NCBI GenBank assembly: GCA_031288615.1
Contig: JAITRC010000004.1
Coordinates: 43,335 to 107,334, forward strand
Source: Tannerellaceae bacterium
GTDB taxonomy: Bacteria > Bacteroidota > Bacteroidia > Bacteroidales > Tannerellaceae
DNA: 64,000 nt
Direction of reading: 5' to 3'
Each line of letters starts with the position of its first letter. The first letter of the stretch is position 1. The notes beneath the pieces are model-generated. The model saw only the letters and a program-made list of their open reading frames with translations. It was not told the origin of the DNA and searched no databases. A program made the translations under genes and the position numbers. This document shows positions 45,601 through 52,631 of the stretch, piece by piece.

Positions 45601-47499
45601 GGGGGTAAAGACAGGCCAAAGGAAGAGGTCTTGAGTGATGTTGTCATTATATTCGTACAAAGCACTTTTCTGTCCGATCGTAGTAGCGATAAGCGAGGCG
45701 ATAGGCGTTACCTGGTCGTCAAATCTTTGAGAAAAGGGGTACACCTTGGTAGCAGGGCTGGTGATTACGTTGTCGGACAAGGCGGTCAGGGTGAAAGCGG
45801 GGATGTATACCCCTTGCAAGAAGTCTACGGAATAACATTCTCTATCACTTGCACCTGAGCCGAAGGAGAGGCTGTAGTGCTGCCTTGATTGTTCGTCAAG
45901 GTGTATCGTATGGGTGATGTCGGGGTAGACATTGTATTCCCCACAGTAGTTATGGCCAAGTGTACAAGGGAGATTATCGTATATTCTGGGGACAGCGTCG
46001 TTGGGTAGGGAGAGGCCAACGTTGTTGGTGGCGTAAACGCCTCCGCCGTTGTAGAGGGTATTCTGCGCAAGGGTGTTATCGGAAGCGATATTGCCGAATA
46101 TGGTAGCATCTTCCAAGACGACTTTAGAGGCGTTGCCTCTATAAGCGTTTGCATTATCGACATAGATAGCGCCCCCTTTGACATCCGCCCCAATGCCTTT
46201 GGAAGCGACATTACCGGAGAGGGTTGAGCCTTGCGCCAAGGTGAGCTTAGAGGTGGTGTACACGTAAGGGGGATAGGATATATAGGCGTTGCCGGTGAGG
46301 TAGATGGCACCTCCCCAAGCCCTGCTTGTGGCAAAAGGGCTGTACACGGCGATATTGTTTTCAAAGCGAACATTATTCAGGGAGTAAATCGTTTCCTGTG
46401 TTTGCAATTTACTGGCAAGCAAATAGAGTGCGCCGCCGATACCCTCACCGGAGGTGGAGGCGATGTTGCCGGTAAAGACAGCGTTGGCGTCAGCAGGGAT
46501 GGAGAAAGTCACTCCGTCAGACCAAATAGCACCTCCGTATCCGAGCATATTGCCGACACTAGCCGTATTCGCCTCAAAGCGAAGGGCGGTCACATTGTCA
46601 AAAGAGAGCTTGGTTCTCCACTCGGCAACAATCGCGCCTCCCCGTCCACCGCCCTTTTCATCACCTATGAAAGCGACATTGTTCTTGAAAAGGACATTGC
46701 CTTCAAAGGAAACCGAAGAACCGGCCATGATACCAATTCCTCCGCCGGTAGATATACCGACTTCTTTCTGTATATTGATACCGGCGGTATTGGCTTCGAA
46801 GACGGTATTACCGGAGAAGGTGACGTTGACAGAGTACGAGACGGGTAAGGAGGTAGAGTTTCTATTTTCCCAGTCGGTGGCAGCTACACCGCCACCAATT
46901 CCCCAGCCGGTGGAAGACGCGACATTTTGAATAAACTTCGTGTTATGCAGCTTGGCGGTAGTTCCAGCGGCGAGACACAATGCACCGCCCACCGCTGCGG
47001 GTATACTTGCCCCATTGAGGCTATAAGTTGCTTCTTTGGAGGCAGTTCCACCGGAGAAGATGAGGTTGTGGAACTCTACGGTACATTTGGCAACCGCCAT
47101 GACCCGCCCCCCTAAGGGAGGATAAATACGGGAGAAGGGGGAGTCAAGGTCGAGCGTCTCCGTATCCGTCCCCCTATATCCACCCTTGATGGTGAGGTTT
47201 TTTGATATTCGATAGGAAGTGTGATTTGCAGTGGGGCTAACGGATTCTCTGTAGTCACCCACCTTCATGAAGATGTCATCTCCGGCAGCCGCATATTGGA
47301 TAGCTTCCCAAAGCCGGACGGGGTTTTCCCAGTGTGTACCAAGTAAGGCCACATTCCCACCGGAGGTGACAGGTGCGTCAGGTGTGACAAACCATATACG
47401 TGCACAAACCGGAGCCATTCCTCCCCAAGACAATAACAGCCCTAAGACAAACGTCCAAACGACTCTCCTGGATGCAAAACCGAATTGTCTCTTCTTCAT
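39679..47499 (-). CDS. Giant repeat surface protein with beta-helix head and T9SS tail
   Basis: 2606 residues. A signal peptide (VVWTFVLGLLLSWGGMAPVCA) is followed by a right-handed beta-helix of about 500 residues with repeated GGAI/GGAL and FENN/FEANTA motifs, as in polymorphic outer-membrane and adhesin-like proteins. From about residue 640 to 2480 there is an array of some 17-20 divergent units of 90-110 residues. Each unit starts with a strand like LPxLPEGLxY and includes an aromatic-rich FxFSL segment and a Y-x-Y-x-F segment. The last residues (FSLTGVTIARFST...SGVYILYAEKDGNRPLTVKFIVP) form a T9SS sorting tail. It is probably an adhesin. The unit was not matched to a named domain. Coding DNA here is C-rich on the minus strand. 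Confidence 0.85.
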   Translation of the reverse strand: MKKRQFGFASRRVVWTFVLGLLLSWGGMAPVCARIWFVTPDAPVTSGGNVALLGTHWENPVRLWEAIQYAAAGDDIFMKVGDYRESVSPTANHTSYRISKNLTIKGGYRGTDTETLDLDSPFSRIYPPLGGRVMAVAKCTVEFHNLIFSGGTASKEATYSLNGASIPAAVGGALCLAAGTTAKLHNTKFIQNVASSTGWGIGGGVAATDWENRNSTSLPVSYSVNVTFSGNTVFEANTAGINIQKEVGISTGGGIGIMAGSSVSFEGNVLFKNNVAFIGDEKGGGRGGAIVAEWRTKLSFDNVTALRFEANTASVGNMLGYGGAIWSDGVTFSIPADANAVFTGNIASTSGEGIGGALYLLASKLQTQETIYSLNNVRFENNIAVYSPFATSRAWGGAIYLTGNAYISYPPYVYTTSKLTLAQGSTLSGNVASKGIGADVKGGAIYVDNANAYRGNASKVVLEDATIFGNIASDNTLAQNTLYNGGGVYATNNVGLSLPNDAVPRIYDNLPCTLGHNYCGEYNVYPDITHTIHLDEQSRQHYSLSFGSGASDRECYSVDFLQGVYIPAFTLTALSDNVITSPATKVYPFSQRFDDQVTPIASLIATTIGQKSALYEYNDNITQDLFLWPVFTPTIHFEKSDVVTFTPNYPTSNPNGVPALLDATLDFSVFVPSSHTKFGSHIGIFKGGVFQKELFYDQQTNTSSGRVYNYRYYVNFQNAEDVSLRHYFDCLTLQLPPIGNPAYGTQYIEYPSSSEFSGQPSPDQIYLLAPGETFSVVVRNTNPTPPTFFRLLLEDFHTVSQVEQLGEGFYRFSFTAPDWHDTKFFAGAKLKLKFIESSAQDCLAPALFQKQVTNASFFTLSLTRFPQGFTPVDEFSLGDIRPPSFSPDTTFYFAPYPPEAVTLDLAVCLPTSSPPPHVSANLVPLTYVNNDQGHVNENYSFWYSITLQSNTILFVNHENQRTVRFPALPEFDATSLHYHDNSTSKEGYYTGVMGQYSRDFALSWGNLQVKGSLTTQIIAARWNELTQKVTQDITRPTSLLSCNVQVDSDILLHFREDAYHVFTFPSLPEGAAYTEGFHEGKFIYPNIEEDCVDTFGITTSGRYRYVTPAVSITPSPAAIDSIKRDDGLNTYTYWYEFTAKRAADISIAFNYETIKLPTPNQLPEPVHYADLNEQGGEYFHSPGHPFSFSLNLSEVPPDKGVRVVFVRDVSGIRDTIPHVLVNANIVSFTLNEIHSGAFDIYFSFDTVILPSLLPEGLNYNLSSNLRAGKYTYPTGATFLDTLTLDLSSSRIGLLPLVTVKGIKVEPYEVIDDMMFRYKITAQGSNAEVKIDLPNFKVSLLTAGKPDEVDFVGAPNGKDYYCIPGSTFTFDLLVSPTAGDFIPAVASSGTQTPRFEGMVGEKRYRYVINDLAGPAVITITGLISGQINLPLPAELPEGLSYFSGKEGDAYLNGGVYTYPMSQPVKDSFALLRSKRYRQVEPVVTSSFGLVTTVKATDSTRVYHIDTPPFSEIEGYKVSIAVGFPILSSIVLPVLPEGVLYVGDFEPGTWYCAANRDAVFSFSVRLNEVHKNARLSLLRGETPVVGQPVDETIRYTLSGGEDIDNLSFKMEYYRLVLPDKLPVGLTYCSGTTSAGKPLFTAGEYILSPEQTEVVFAIKVNRAQVVGGDPPLVKINNVPIIPVLSEDSDEDQATYIFSFFTQGTGSAQVSISIPFYRVTLNPIDPQLVNILAFAGGSEPEEGELLAGEPYEFFLRLKPPYTEVDILVVVDGKTIPPDPQANHVYRFSFIVNDNVTPVISLQYSCVTLSAPPEGVFYIGERSNQAPAYHQYTDWKDSFSIKVLPEYAFILPLVKTSTNITLQPTSVVGDTYKYVFTGTGDMDVTVSLPYKTVTFPPLPEGLTYVAPYSAGSIRFSTNGSFSFSLQTSEVFAQAVPLVKVGQLILIDEDTNPKDNVYRYSCLAESDFTLSIGLNYRKFTYLPIDPILRPFIKYDVSLRDSGVYRFSPNVATQMDTFAIIRDEGAMGSMPFNLKVTASNGAVVQNVADKPYTYEVISTGNTEISVSVDKFTITLPELPVGIVYDQPPANVSSDYPKQAGSYSRFPSQRFFFTLRPTENYASFVPAVTVNGVTLNPAVYSGNRYEYSFAVTGSVTPDIKTPPLVTCTLPSLPEGFTYVSGGPNKIAGTWVHLSGTPFRDTFELAIDPAFANVRYVVTASSPTSSETLTPKPGTNQYIVYGTGSANITVSLTASYHVIILPDLSSTSQLHYATGSPIGNVIYRHAPDVAFTFTIQRDAGVSSIPVAELTGITVTRTEISPDVFSFSFTIPAGAGQDLTYSPVINLPPIFTLTLPSTLPSGVHYATDSPGDGVHIFSQEDDISFTLQTESGLEDILPIATTSDGNSITPVAFPDQQYLFNCGKNQNVVIQSVAMNFFTVIINPPPADILVAPPSGTYNRHTDLLFNFTVTPPQNLTSSKLVVKSNGIILTHNDILENGGYTFSIGSAAAHDTFHIDITLQSITSNQPSFEVGSAPIVVYKEGCLQLGGRLNGYRFSLFSLTGVTIARFSTTEQVAPSLVPEADYWLYPVTLPSGVYILYAEKDGNRPLTVKFIVP

Positions 47500-47525
47500 T
47501 CAATAGCAACCTAATGAATTTGATG

Positions 47526-47533
47526 CAATATTA
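47526..47533 (-). promoter_or_regulatory. Possible -7 element for the giant surface protein
   Basis: Reads TAATATTG on the minus strand, a one-base variant of TAnnTTTG, about 27 bp before the start at 47499. Confidence 0.4.
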
Positions 47534-47554
47534 CGAATTGTTTCTTACATTATC

Positions 47555-47562
47555 TACCTTTG
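47555..47562 (+). promoter_or_regulatory. Putative -7 element for kdsB
   Basis: TACCTTTG followed by CGACA, about 45 bp before the chosen ATG. Only 21 bp separate it from the divergent element of the giant gene, so the two promoters must overlap. Confidence 0.55.
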
Positions 47563-47607
47563 CGACAGGCTTATATGTAGTTGGACGATATGTTTGAAAT
47601 TTGTCCC

Positions 47608-48390
47608 ATGAAAAAACTGAAGTTTGCGGGAATCATTCCCTCGCGATACGCATCCAGCCGCTTTCCCGGAAAACCCTTAGCCGACCTGTGGGGGAAACCG
47701 ATGATCCAATGGGTGTACGAACGGGCTTTGGAGGTGTTTCCTGAGTCGCTATGGGTGGCTACGGACGATGAACGTATCGTCGAGGCGGTACGGGGTTTCG
47801 GAGGACAAGTGGTGCTGACCTCATCGGAACACCGGAGTGGGACAGACCGTTGTGGGGAAGCATTGGAAAAGATAGGGGGTGAGTTTGACGTGGTAGTCAA
47901 TGTGCAGGGGGATGAGCCGTTTGTGCATCCTGCACAATTGAGGGTGTTGAAGGCATGCTTTAGCGACGAAACTACGCAAATCGCTACGCTGGTCAAAGCC
48001 CTGGGTAGGGGAGAAGAGGCCACGAAGACCTTATTCAATCCTAACGTCCCCAAAGTAGTAGTGAACCGGAAGGGGGATGCGATCTATTTTTCGCGTGCGG
48101 CGATCCCCTATATACGGGGAAAAGAGCCTGACGAATGGACGTCTATGCAGGTCTATTACACACATATCGGAATCTACGCTTACCGATACGAGGTGTTGCG
48201 TGAGCTGATACAATTACCGGCAGGGGATTTGGAAACGGCTGAAAGCCTTGAACAGCTCCGGTGGATAGAGCATGGGTATACTATCCGCGCCGGTATCACA
48301 GAGATAGAAAGTTTCGGCATTGATACCCCTGAGGACTATGCCCGAGCATTGAACCAATCCATTATCCACCAAACTCTTCTACAGCAATGA
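47608..48390 (+). CDS. kdsB: 3-deoxy-manno-octulosonate cytidylyltransferase
   Basis: 260 residues from ATG at 47608 (MKKLKFAGIIPSRYASSRFPGKPL), the usual family start; in-frame TTG 47581 and ATG 47590 lie upstream. KdsB activates Kdo as CMP-Kdo for the LPS inner core. Motifs: the nucleotide-binding PSRYASSRFPGKPL, WVATDDERIVEAV, EHRSGTDRCGEA, VVNVQGDEPFV, YFSRAAIPYIR and the C-terminal GIDTPEDYARA. Together with lptD it shows an LPS-type outer membrane. The stop overlaps the next gene by 4 bp. Confidence 0.96.
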   Translation: MKKLKFAGIIPSRYASSRFPGKPLADLWGKPMIQWVYERALEVFPESLWVATDDERIVEAVRGFGGQVVLTSSEHRSGTDRCGEALEKIGGEFDVVVNVQGDEPFVHPAQLRVLKACFSDETTQIATLVKALGRGEEATKTLFNPNVPKVVVNRKGDAIYFSRAAIPYIRGKEPDEWTSMQVYYTHIGIYAYRYEVLRELIQLPAGDLETAESLEQLRWIEHGYTIRAGITEIESFGIDTPEDYARALNQSIIHQTLLQQ

Positions 48391-49385
48391 TGAATGTATA
48401 CGGTTGGGCGAAGGTATGTATCCGCCCCTATTTACTGTTACTGTTGCTTGCCGGTTGCGGTGAGACAAGCTCCCGCATACGCGCCCAGGAAATCCACATA
48501 CAGCGTTTCGACAAAGACATGTTCCGTTTTCTTGAGACGGGAGATTCGTTGGCAGTCCTGTCACTGACGGAGACTTATCCGGTGATGATGGACATCACAG
48601 GAAAAGCACTCTTTAACCTGCCGTCGGCGGGAGCACCGGATTTCCTTCAGAAACTGATGGCCTATTACGGAGATTCTACGTTGCGGGAACTCTACCGCGT
48701 GTCGCTGCAGCGTTTCGACGACGTCACGGAGATAGAACAGCAGCTATCACCGGCTCTGGCCTTCTTGTCCGACACGCTGGGAGGGCTTCCCGTGCCGCAA
48801 CTGTATATGCACGTGTCAGGATTCAGTCAGAACATACTCGCCGGTGAAGGGACACTGTCCCTTTCCATTGACAAATACCTGGGTGAACATCCTCTGTACA
48901 ACGAGTTTTTTTACGGGTACCAGCGAAAGCTGATGCAACCCGAGTTCATCGTTCGGGATTACCTGATGGGTTGGTTGATGTCGGAATTTCCGTTCACAGG
49001 GCGAGACAATGTACTTCTGGACCGTATGATCTACGAAGGTAAGATACATTACCTTGTCCGCAAAGCCCTCCCTGACAGTTCCATAGCCCATATACTCGGC
49101 TACACGGCCGATGAATACCGCCAAATCCTTCACCAAGAGACTCTCATCTGGCACGCCCTCCTTGACCGTAAACATCTCTACAGGCCTGACTACCCCACCA
49201 CGCAAAGCTATTTTGATCCCCGTCCGGCTACGTTCCTTTCCGACAGCCTCCCCGGTAACCTGGGCGCATGTCTGGGCTTGCATATCGTCGCCCGCTATGT
49301 GTCCCGTACCCACACCACTCCTTCTGCGCTCCTTCGCCACACCGATGCCCAGGAAATCCTCCGGCTCTCCCGTTACAATCCATGA
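48387..49385 (+). CDS. GldB-like gliding/secretion-associated lipoprotein
   Basis: 332 residues. A signal peptide with the lipobox LLAGC predicts a lipoprotein. The body begins EIHIQRFDKDMF and includes LYMHVSGFSQNILAG, LSIDKYLGEHPLYN and a DYLMGWLMSEFPF segment, matching the GldB/DUF2268-like family of Bacteroidota. GldB is required for gliding in Flavobacterium; in non-gliding Bacteroidales its role is unknown, though some gld genes belong to the T9SS, which this organism uses. The start overlaps kdsB by 4 bp and aspS follows after 23 bp. Confidence 0.8.
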   Translation: MMNVYGWAKVCIRPYLLLLLLAGCGETSSRIRAQEIHIQRFDKDMFRFLETGDSLAVLSLTETYPVMMDITGKALFNLPSAGAPDFLQKLMAYYGDSTLRELYRVSLQRFDDVTEIEQQLSPALAFLSDTLGGLPVPQLYMHVSGFSQNILAGEGTLSLSIDKYLGEHPLYNEFFYGYQRKLMQPEFIVRDYLMGWLMSEFPFTGRDNVLLDRMIYEGKIHYLVRKALPDSSIAHILGYTADEYRQILHQETLIWHALLDRKHLYRPDYPTTQSYFDPRPATFLSDSLPGNLGACLGLHIVARYVSRTHTTPSALLRHTDAQEILRLSRYNP

Positions 49386-49408
49386 ACCTGAACACCAAAT
49401 AATCAATT

Positions 49409-51160
49409 ATGTATAGAACAAATACTTGCGGGGAATTGCGAGCCGCACACACCGGAACACAAGTGACGCTGGCAGGATGGGTGCAGCGGGTACGGAGAAT
49501 GGGGGGGATGGTGTTCGTAGATATAAGGGATCGGTACGGGGTGACGCAACTGGTCTTCAACCAAGAGACGGATGCAGCACTTTGCGAACAGGCAAACAAG
49601 CTGGGACGGGAGTTTGTGATTCAGGTCATAGGCCGCGTCTGTGAACGTTCGGCGAAAAACCCGCATCTGCCGACAGGCGAAATAGAGATCGCCGTATCGA
49701 AACTGACCGTGCTCAATGTAGCGGCGACACCTCCCTTCACCATCGAAGATGATACGGACGGGGGCGACGAGCTACGGATGAAATACCGTTACCTTGACCT
49801 TCGCCGACGTACGGTACGCGCTAATCTTGAACTTCGCCACAAGATGGCCTTTGAGGTGCGCCGTTACCTCGACGAGCAAGGGTTTTTGGAAGTGGAAACG
49901 CCAGTGCTTATCAAATCTACCCCCGAAGGGGCACGCGACTTCGTCGTACCTTCCCGCATGAATCAGGGACAGTTTTACGCCCTTCCGCAATCACCACAGA
50001 CCTTTAAGCAATTGCTGATGGTGTCGGGATTCGATAAATATTTCCAGATAGTCAAATGCTTCCGTGACGAAGACTTGCGCGCCGACCGCCAGCCGGAATT
50101 CACTCAGATTGATTGCGAGATGAGTTTTGTCACTCAGGAGGATGTAATGAATACTTTTGAAGGTCTCTCACACCACCTGTTCCGCAGCCTGCTGGGGAAG
50201 GAGTTCAATGCACCTTTTGCCCGCATGACGTGGCAGGAGGCTATGCGCCTCTACGGGAGCGACAAGCCTGATACCCGCTTCGGTATGACCTTCGTCGAAC
50301 TGACGGATAAAGTAAAGGGGCAAGGTTTTCCGGTATTCGACAGCGCCGCTTACATCGGCGGTATTTGTGCACCGGGAGCAGCCTCCTATACCCGCAAGCA
50401 GTTGGATGAGCTGACAGAGTTTGTCCGCCGTCCGCAAACAGGTGCCAAGGGGCTGGTCTATGCCCGCATTGAGGCAGACGGGAACGTCAAGTCAAGCGTC
50501 GACAAGTTTTACCCGCAAGAGACACTGCAACAAATTAAAGCTGCTTTTGACGCCCATGCAGGGGATTTGCTCCTCATCCTTTCCGGTGATGATGTGTTGC
50601 GCACCCGCAAACAACTGAATGACCTCCGCCTTGAAATGGGTACACGACTGGGACTGCGTCCCAAAGAAGCGTTCTCCTGTCTCTGGGTGACGGACTTTCC
50701 TCTTTTTGAATGGAGTGAAGAAGACGGACGCTTCTATGCGATGCATCACCCGTTCACAGCCCCGCTTGCGGAAGATATTCCGCTGTTGGACAGCGATCCA
50801 GGTGCCGTCCGTGCCAATGCTTACGATATGGTGATCAACGGCGTCGAGGTGGGGGGTGGCTCCATACGTATCCATGATAGCACCCTCCAGCACAAGGTCT
50901 TCCAACTCCTCGGTTTCACCCCCGACAAGGCACAAGAACAATTCGGCTTCCTCATGGATGCCTTTAAATACGGTGCACCGCCTCACGGGGGTATTGCCTA
51001 TGGCTTAGATAGACTTGTCTCCCTCTTTGCCGGACTGGACAGCATACGCGATTGTATCGCCTTTCCCAAAAACAACTCCGGACGTGATGTCATGATTGAT
51101 GCTCCTTCTATGCTTGATGAAGCCCAACTCACAGAACTTGGCATTCGCCTCCACGCATAA
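49409..51160 (+). CDS. aspS: Aspartyl-tRNA synthetase
   Basis: 583 residues, the bacterial-type length with an OB-fold anticodon domain ([23 protein letters not shown]), the class II catalytic core and a GAD insertion domain (from about residue 285). Class II motif 2 is [18 protein letters not shown] and motif 3 is [12 protein letters not shown]. The flipping-loop region ([13 protein letters not shown]) and the amino-acid-binding [11 protein letters not shown] are intact. Whether it also charges tRNA-Asn cannot be told from the sequence. A convergent small lipoprotein gene lies downstream. Confidence 0.97.
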   Translation: MYRTNTCGELRAAHTGTQVTLAGWVQRVRRMGGMVFVDIRDRYGVTQLVFNQETDAALCEQANKLGREFVIQVIGRVCERSAKNPHLPTGEIEIAVSKLTVLNVAATPPFTIEDDTDGGDELRMKYRYLDLRRRTVRANLELRHKMAFEVRRYLDEQGFLEVETPVLIKSTPEGARDFVVPSRMNQGQFYALPQSPQTFKQLLMVSGFDKYFQIVKCFRDEDLRADRQPEFTQIDCEMSFVTQEDVMNTFEGLSHHLFRSLLGKEFNAPFARMTWQEAMRLYGSDKPDTRFGMTFVELTDKVKGQGFPVFDSAAYIGGICAPGAASYTRKQLDELTEFVRRPQTGAKGLVYARIEADGNVKSSVDKFYPQETLQQIKAAFDAHAGDLLLILSGDDVLRTRKQLNDLRLEMGTRLGLRPKEAFSCLWVTDFPLFEWSEEDGRFYAMHHPFTAPLAEDIPLLDSDPGAVRANAYDMVINGVEVGGGSIRIHDSTLQHKVFQLLGFTPDKAQEQFGFLMDAFKYGAPPHGGIAYGLDRLVSLFAGLDSIRDCIAFPKNNSGRDVMIDAPSMLDEAQLTELGIRLHA

Positions 51161-51162
51161 AA

Positions 51163-51190
51163 AAGGGCACCCTTTGACGGGCACCCCCTT
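51163..51190 (-). terminator. Possible minus-strand intrinsic terminator
   Basis: On the minus strand GTGCCC and GGGTGC pair (two G-U wobbles) around a 6-base loop, with AAGG/CCTT at the base, followed by TTTTTT. It would terminate the small lipoprotein gene. The same DNA pairs poorly in a plus-strand transcript. Confidence 0.45.
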
Positions 51191-51285
51191 CTTCATTTCT
51201 TTCAACACATGTCCCCGTGGAAGGCGTTTGTAAAAAGCCCGTATAGCCGGTAGCTCAGCTTTTCGTCGTTGCCCGAAAGGCATCC

Positions 51286-51522
51286 TCACTCTTGAACGGC
51301 AACTTCCCCTGCGGGGGCTGCTTCTTCAGAGTGGGCTTCGCCGCAACAGGTAGAGTCGTGTTCAGTGCCTTCGGTACATACTTGACCTTCGACGCTTTCT
51401 ACAACCGCTTCCTCTGCGGGTGCTTCGGTGCTTTCGGCGCTCTTTGGCTTGCATGCTCCCATCGCGATGAACGCAACGGCGACGAGCAACAAACCACACG
51501 CTTTGGCTTTAGAAAGTCCCAT
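51286..51522 (-). CDS. Small Cys-containing acidic lipoprotein (78 aa)
   Basis: Start chosen at ATG 51522 (MGLSKAKACGLLLVAVAFIAMGAC); a longer frame upstream lacks signal features. The signal peptide ends in an AMGAC lipobox, giving a mature lipoprotein of about 55 residues. The mature part is Ala/Glu-rich with three more cysteines (VCTEG, STCCGEAHSEE) and nearby His and Glu residues, so metal binding is possible but unproven. Similar tiny lipoproteins are common and poorly classified in Bacteroidales. A -7 element lies about 90 bp upstream and a possible terminator follows the gene. Confidence 0.65.
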   Translation of the reverse strand: MGLSKAKACGLLLVAVAFIAMGACKPKSAESTEAPAEEAVVESVEGQVCTEGTEHDSTCCGEAHSEEAAPAGEVAVQE

Positions 51523-51606
51523 TTCTGCAGTGTTACTTTTGTTGATAAATACAAGAAACTCTCCCTTGTTAAACCGGAGGGAACCGGTACTTACGCTTTG
51601 CGAGCG

Positions 51607-51614
51607 CAAGGATA
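51607..51614 (-). promoter_or_regulatory. Possible -7 element for the small lipoprotein
   Basis: Reads TATCCTTG followed by CGCTC on the minus strand, one base off consensus. It would give a leader of about 75 nt. Confidence 0.4.
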
Positions 51615-51703
51615 CTAATGTTTACGATACTTTCCAACGATTTACGGCTATTTAATATTAATTAAGGAGAGGTGTCTCTATGCGGGAAAGGAGAAGAAAA
51701 TTG

Positions 51704-51711
51704 TACATTTG
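51704..51711 (+). promoter_or_regulatory. Putative -7 element for the TSCPD-ribE unit
   Basis: TACATTTG followed by CGCCC. An ATG occurs 5 bp after the box (51717), but the next in-frame ATG at 51738 allows a normal leader. Confidence 0.55.
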
Positions 51712-51737
51712 CGCCCATGCAAACAACAGACGCCACC

Positions 51738-52007
51738 ATGAAACAGCAAATCACTTACCGCCCGTCCGGTGTATGCGCTTCGGCAATGACAATTACTCTT
51801 GAGGGGCAAACCATCAGCGATGTCTCCGTAGAAAACGGATGCGATGGCAACTCACATGGGTTGGCAGCCCTCCTCCGAGGAATGGACATTGAAGAAGCCG
51901 TCCGGCGGATGGAAGGCATACGTTGCGGACGCAAAGCTACCTCCTGCCCCGATCAATTGGCGCAGGCTATGAAGGAATGGTTGAACCCTCACTCAAAAGA
52001 AAAGTAA
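51738..52007 (+). CDS. TSCPD domain protein (TIGR03905-like)
   Basis: 89 residues from ATG at 51738; ATG 51717 is a leaderless alternative that adds seven residues. The domain is short and complete: PSGVCASAM, SVENGCDGNSHGLAALLRGM, GIRCGRKATSCPDQLAQA. The TSCPD motif that names the family is present, with four conserved cysteines (Cys in GVC, GC, RC and SC). The same domain occurs fused to some ribonucleotide reductases, where it may bind metal; the free-standing form has no assigned function. The stop TAA is directly followed by the ribE ATG. Confidence 0.87.
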   Translation: MKQQITYRPSGVCASAMTITLEGQTISDVSVENGCDGNSHGLAALLRGMDIEEAVRRMEGIRCGRKATSCPDQLAQAMKEWLNPHSKEK

Positions 52008-52610
52008 ATGTTTTCGGGAATTGTAGAAGAAGCAGCCCTTGTGACGGGTATCCGGCAAGACAAGGAAAATGTGCATTTCACGTTGACCTGTTCGTTTGTC
52101 GACGAATTGAAGGTTGACCAGAGCATCGCCCATAATGGGGTATGCCTCACTGTAGTGGGTAAAGCCGGTAAAGATTACACCGTGACAGCCGTCAAAGAGA
52201 CCCTCGAACGCTCCAACCTCGGCCTACTCAAAATAGGCGACAGGGTGAACCTCGAACGAAGTATGCTCATGAACGGACGCCTTGATGGACATATCGTCCA
52301 AGGGCACGTTGATCAGACCGCTGTCTGTACTTCTGTGGCGGAAAACGGAGGAAGTTGGTGCTACTGCTTTGAATATACCTTCGACAAAGAAATGGCCGCC
52401 AAAGGCTATACCACTGTCGAAAAAGGCTCCGTCGCCGTCAACGGTGTCAGCCTGACTGTCTGTAACTCCGGTATCCACACCTTTGAAGTCGCGATCATCC
52501 CTTATACCCACGACTATACCAACTTCGGACAAATTGAGAAAGGTACCGTCGTCAATCTTGAGTTTGATATCATCGGAAAGTATCTCAGCAAGATGCTCCT
52601 TTTTCAATAA
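52008..52610 (+). CDS. ribE: Riboflavin synthase alpha subunit
   Basis: 200 residues, made of two similar lumazine-binding domains. The first begins MFSGIVEEAALV and includes SIAHNGVCLTV. The second includes GHIVQGHVDQTA, VEKGSVAVNGVSLTV and IIPYTHDYTNFGQIEKG. It dismutates two 6,7-dimethyl-8-ribityllumazines to make riboflavin. No FMN riboswitch was seen upstream; the gene starts at the stop codon of the TSCPD gene, so it shares that promoter. Confidence 0.95.
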   Translation: MFSGIVEEAALVTGIRQDKENVHFTLTCSFVDELKVDQSIAHNGVCLTVVGKAGKDYTVTAVKETLERSNLGLLKIGDRVNLERSMLMNGRLDGHIVQGHVDQTAVCTSVAENGGSWCYCFEYTFDKEMAAKGYTTVEKGSVAVNGVSLTVCNSGIHTFEVAIIPYTHDYTNFGQIEKGTVVNLEFDIIGKYLSKMLLFQ

Positions 52611-52631
52611 ATCCCCGATCATAAAAAAGTT

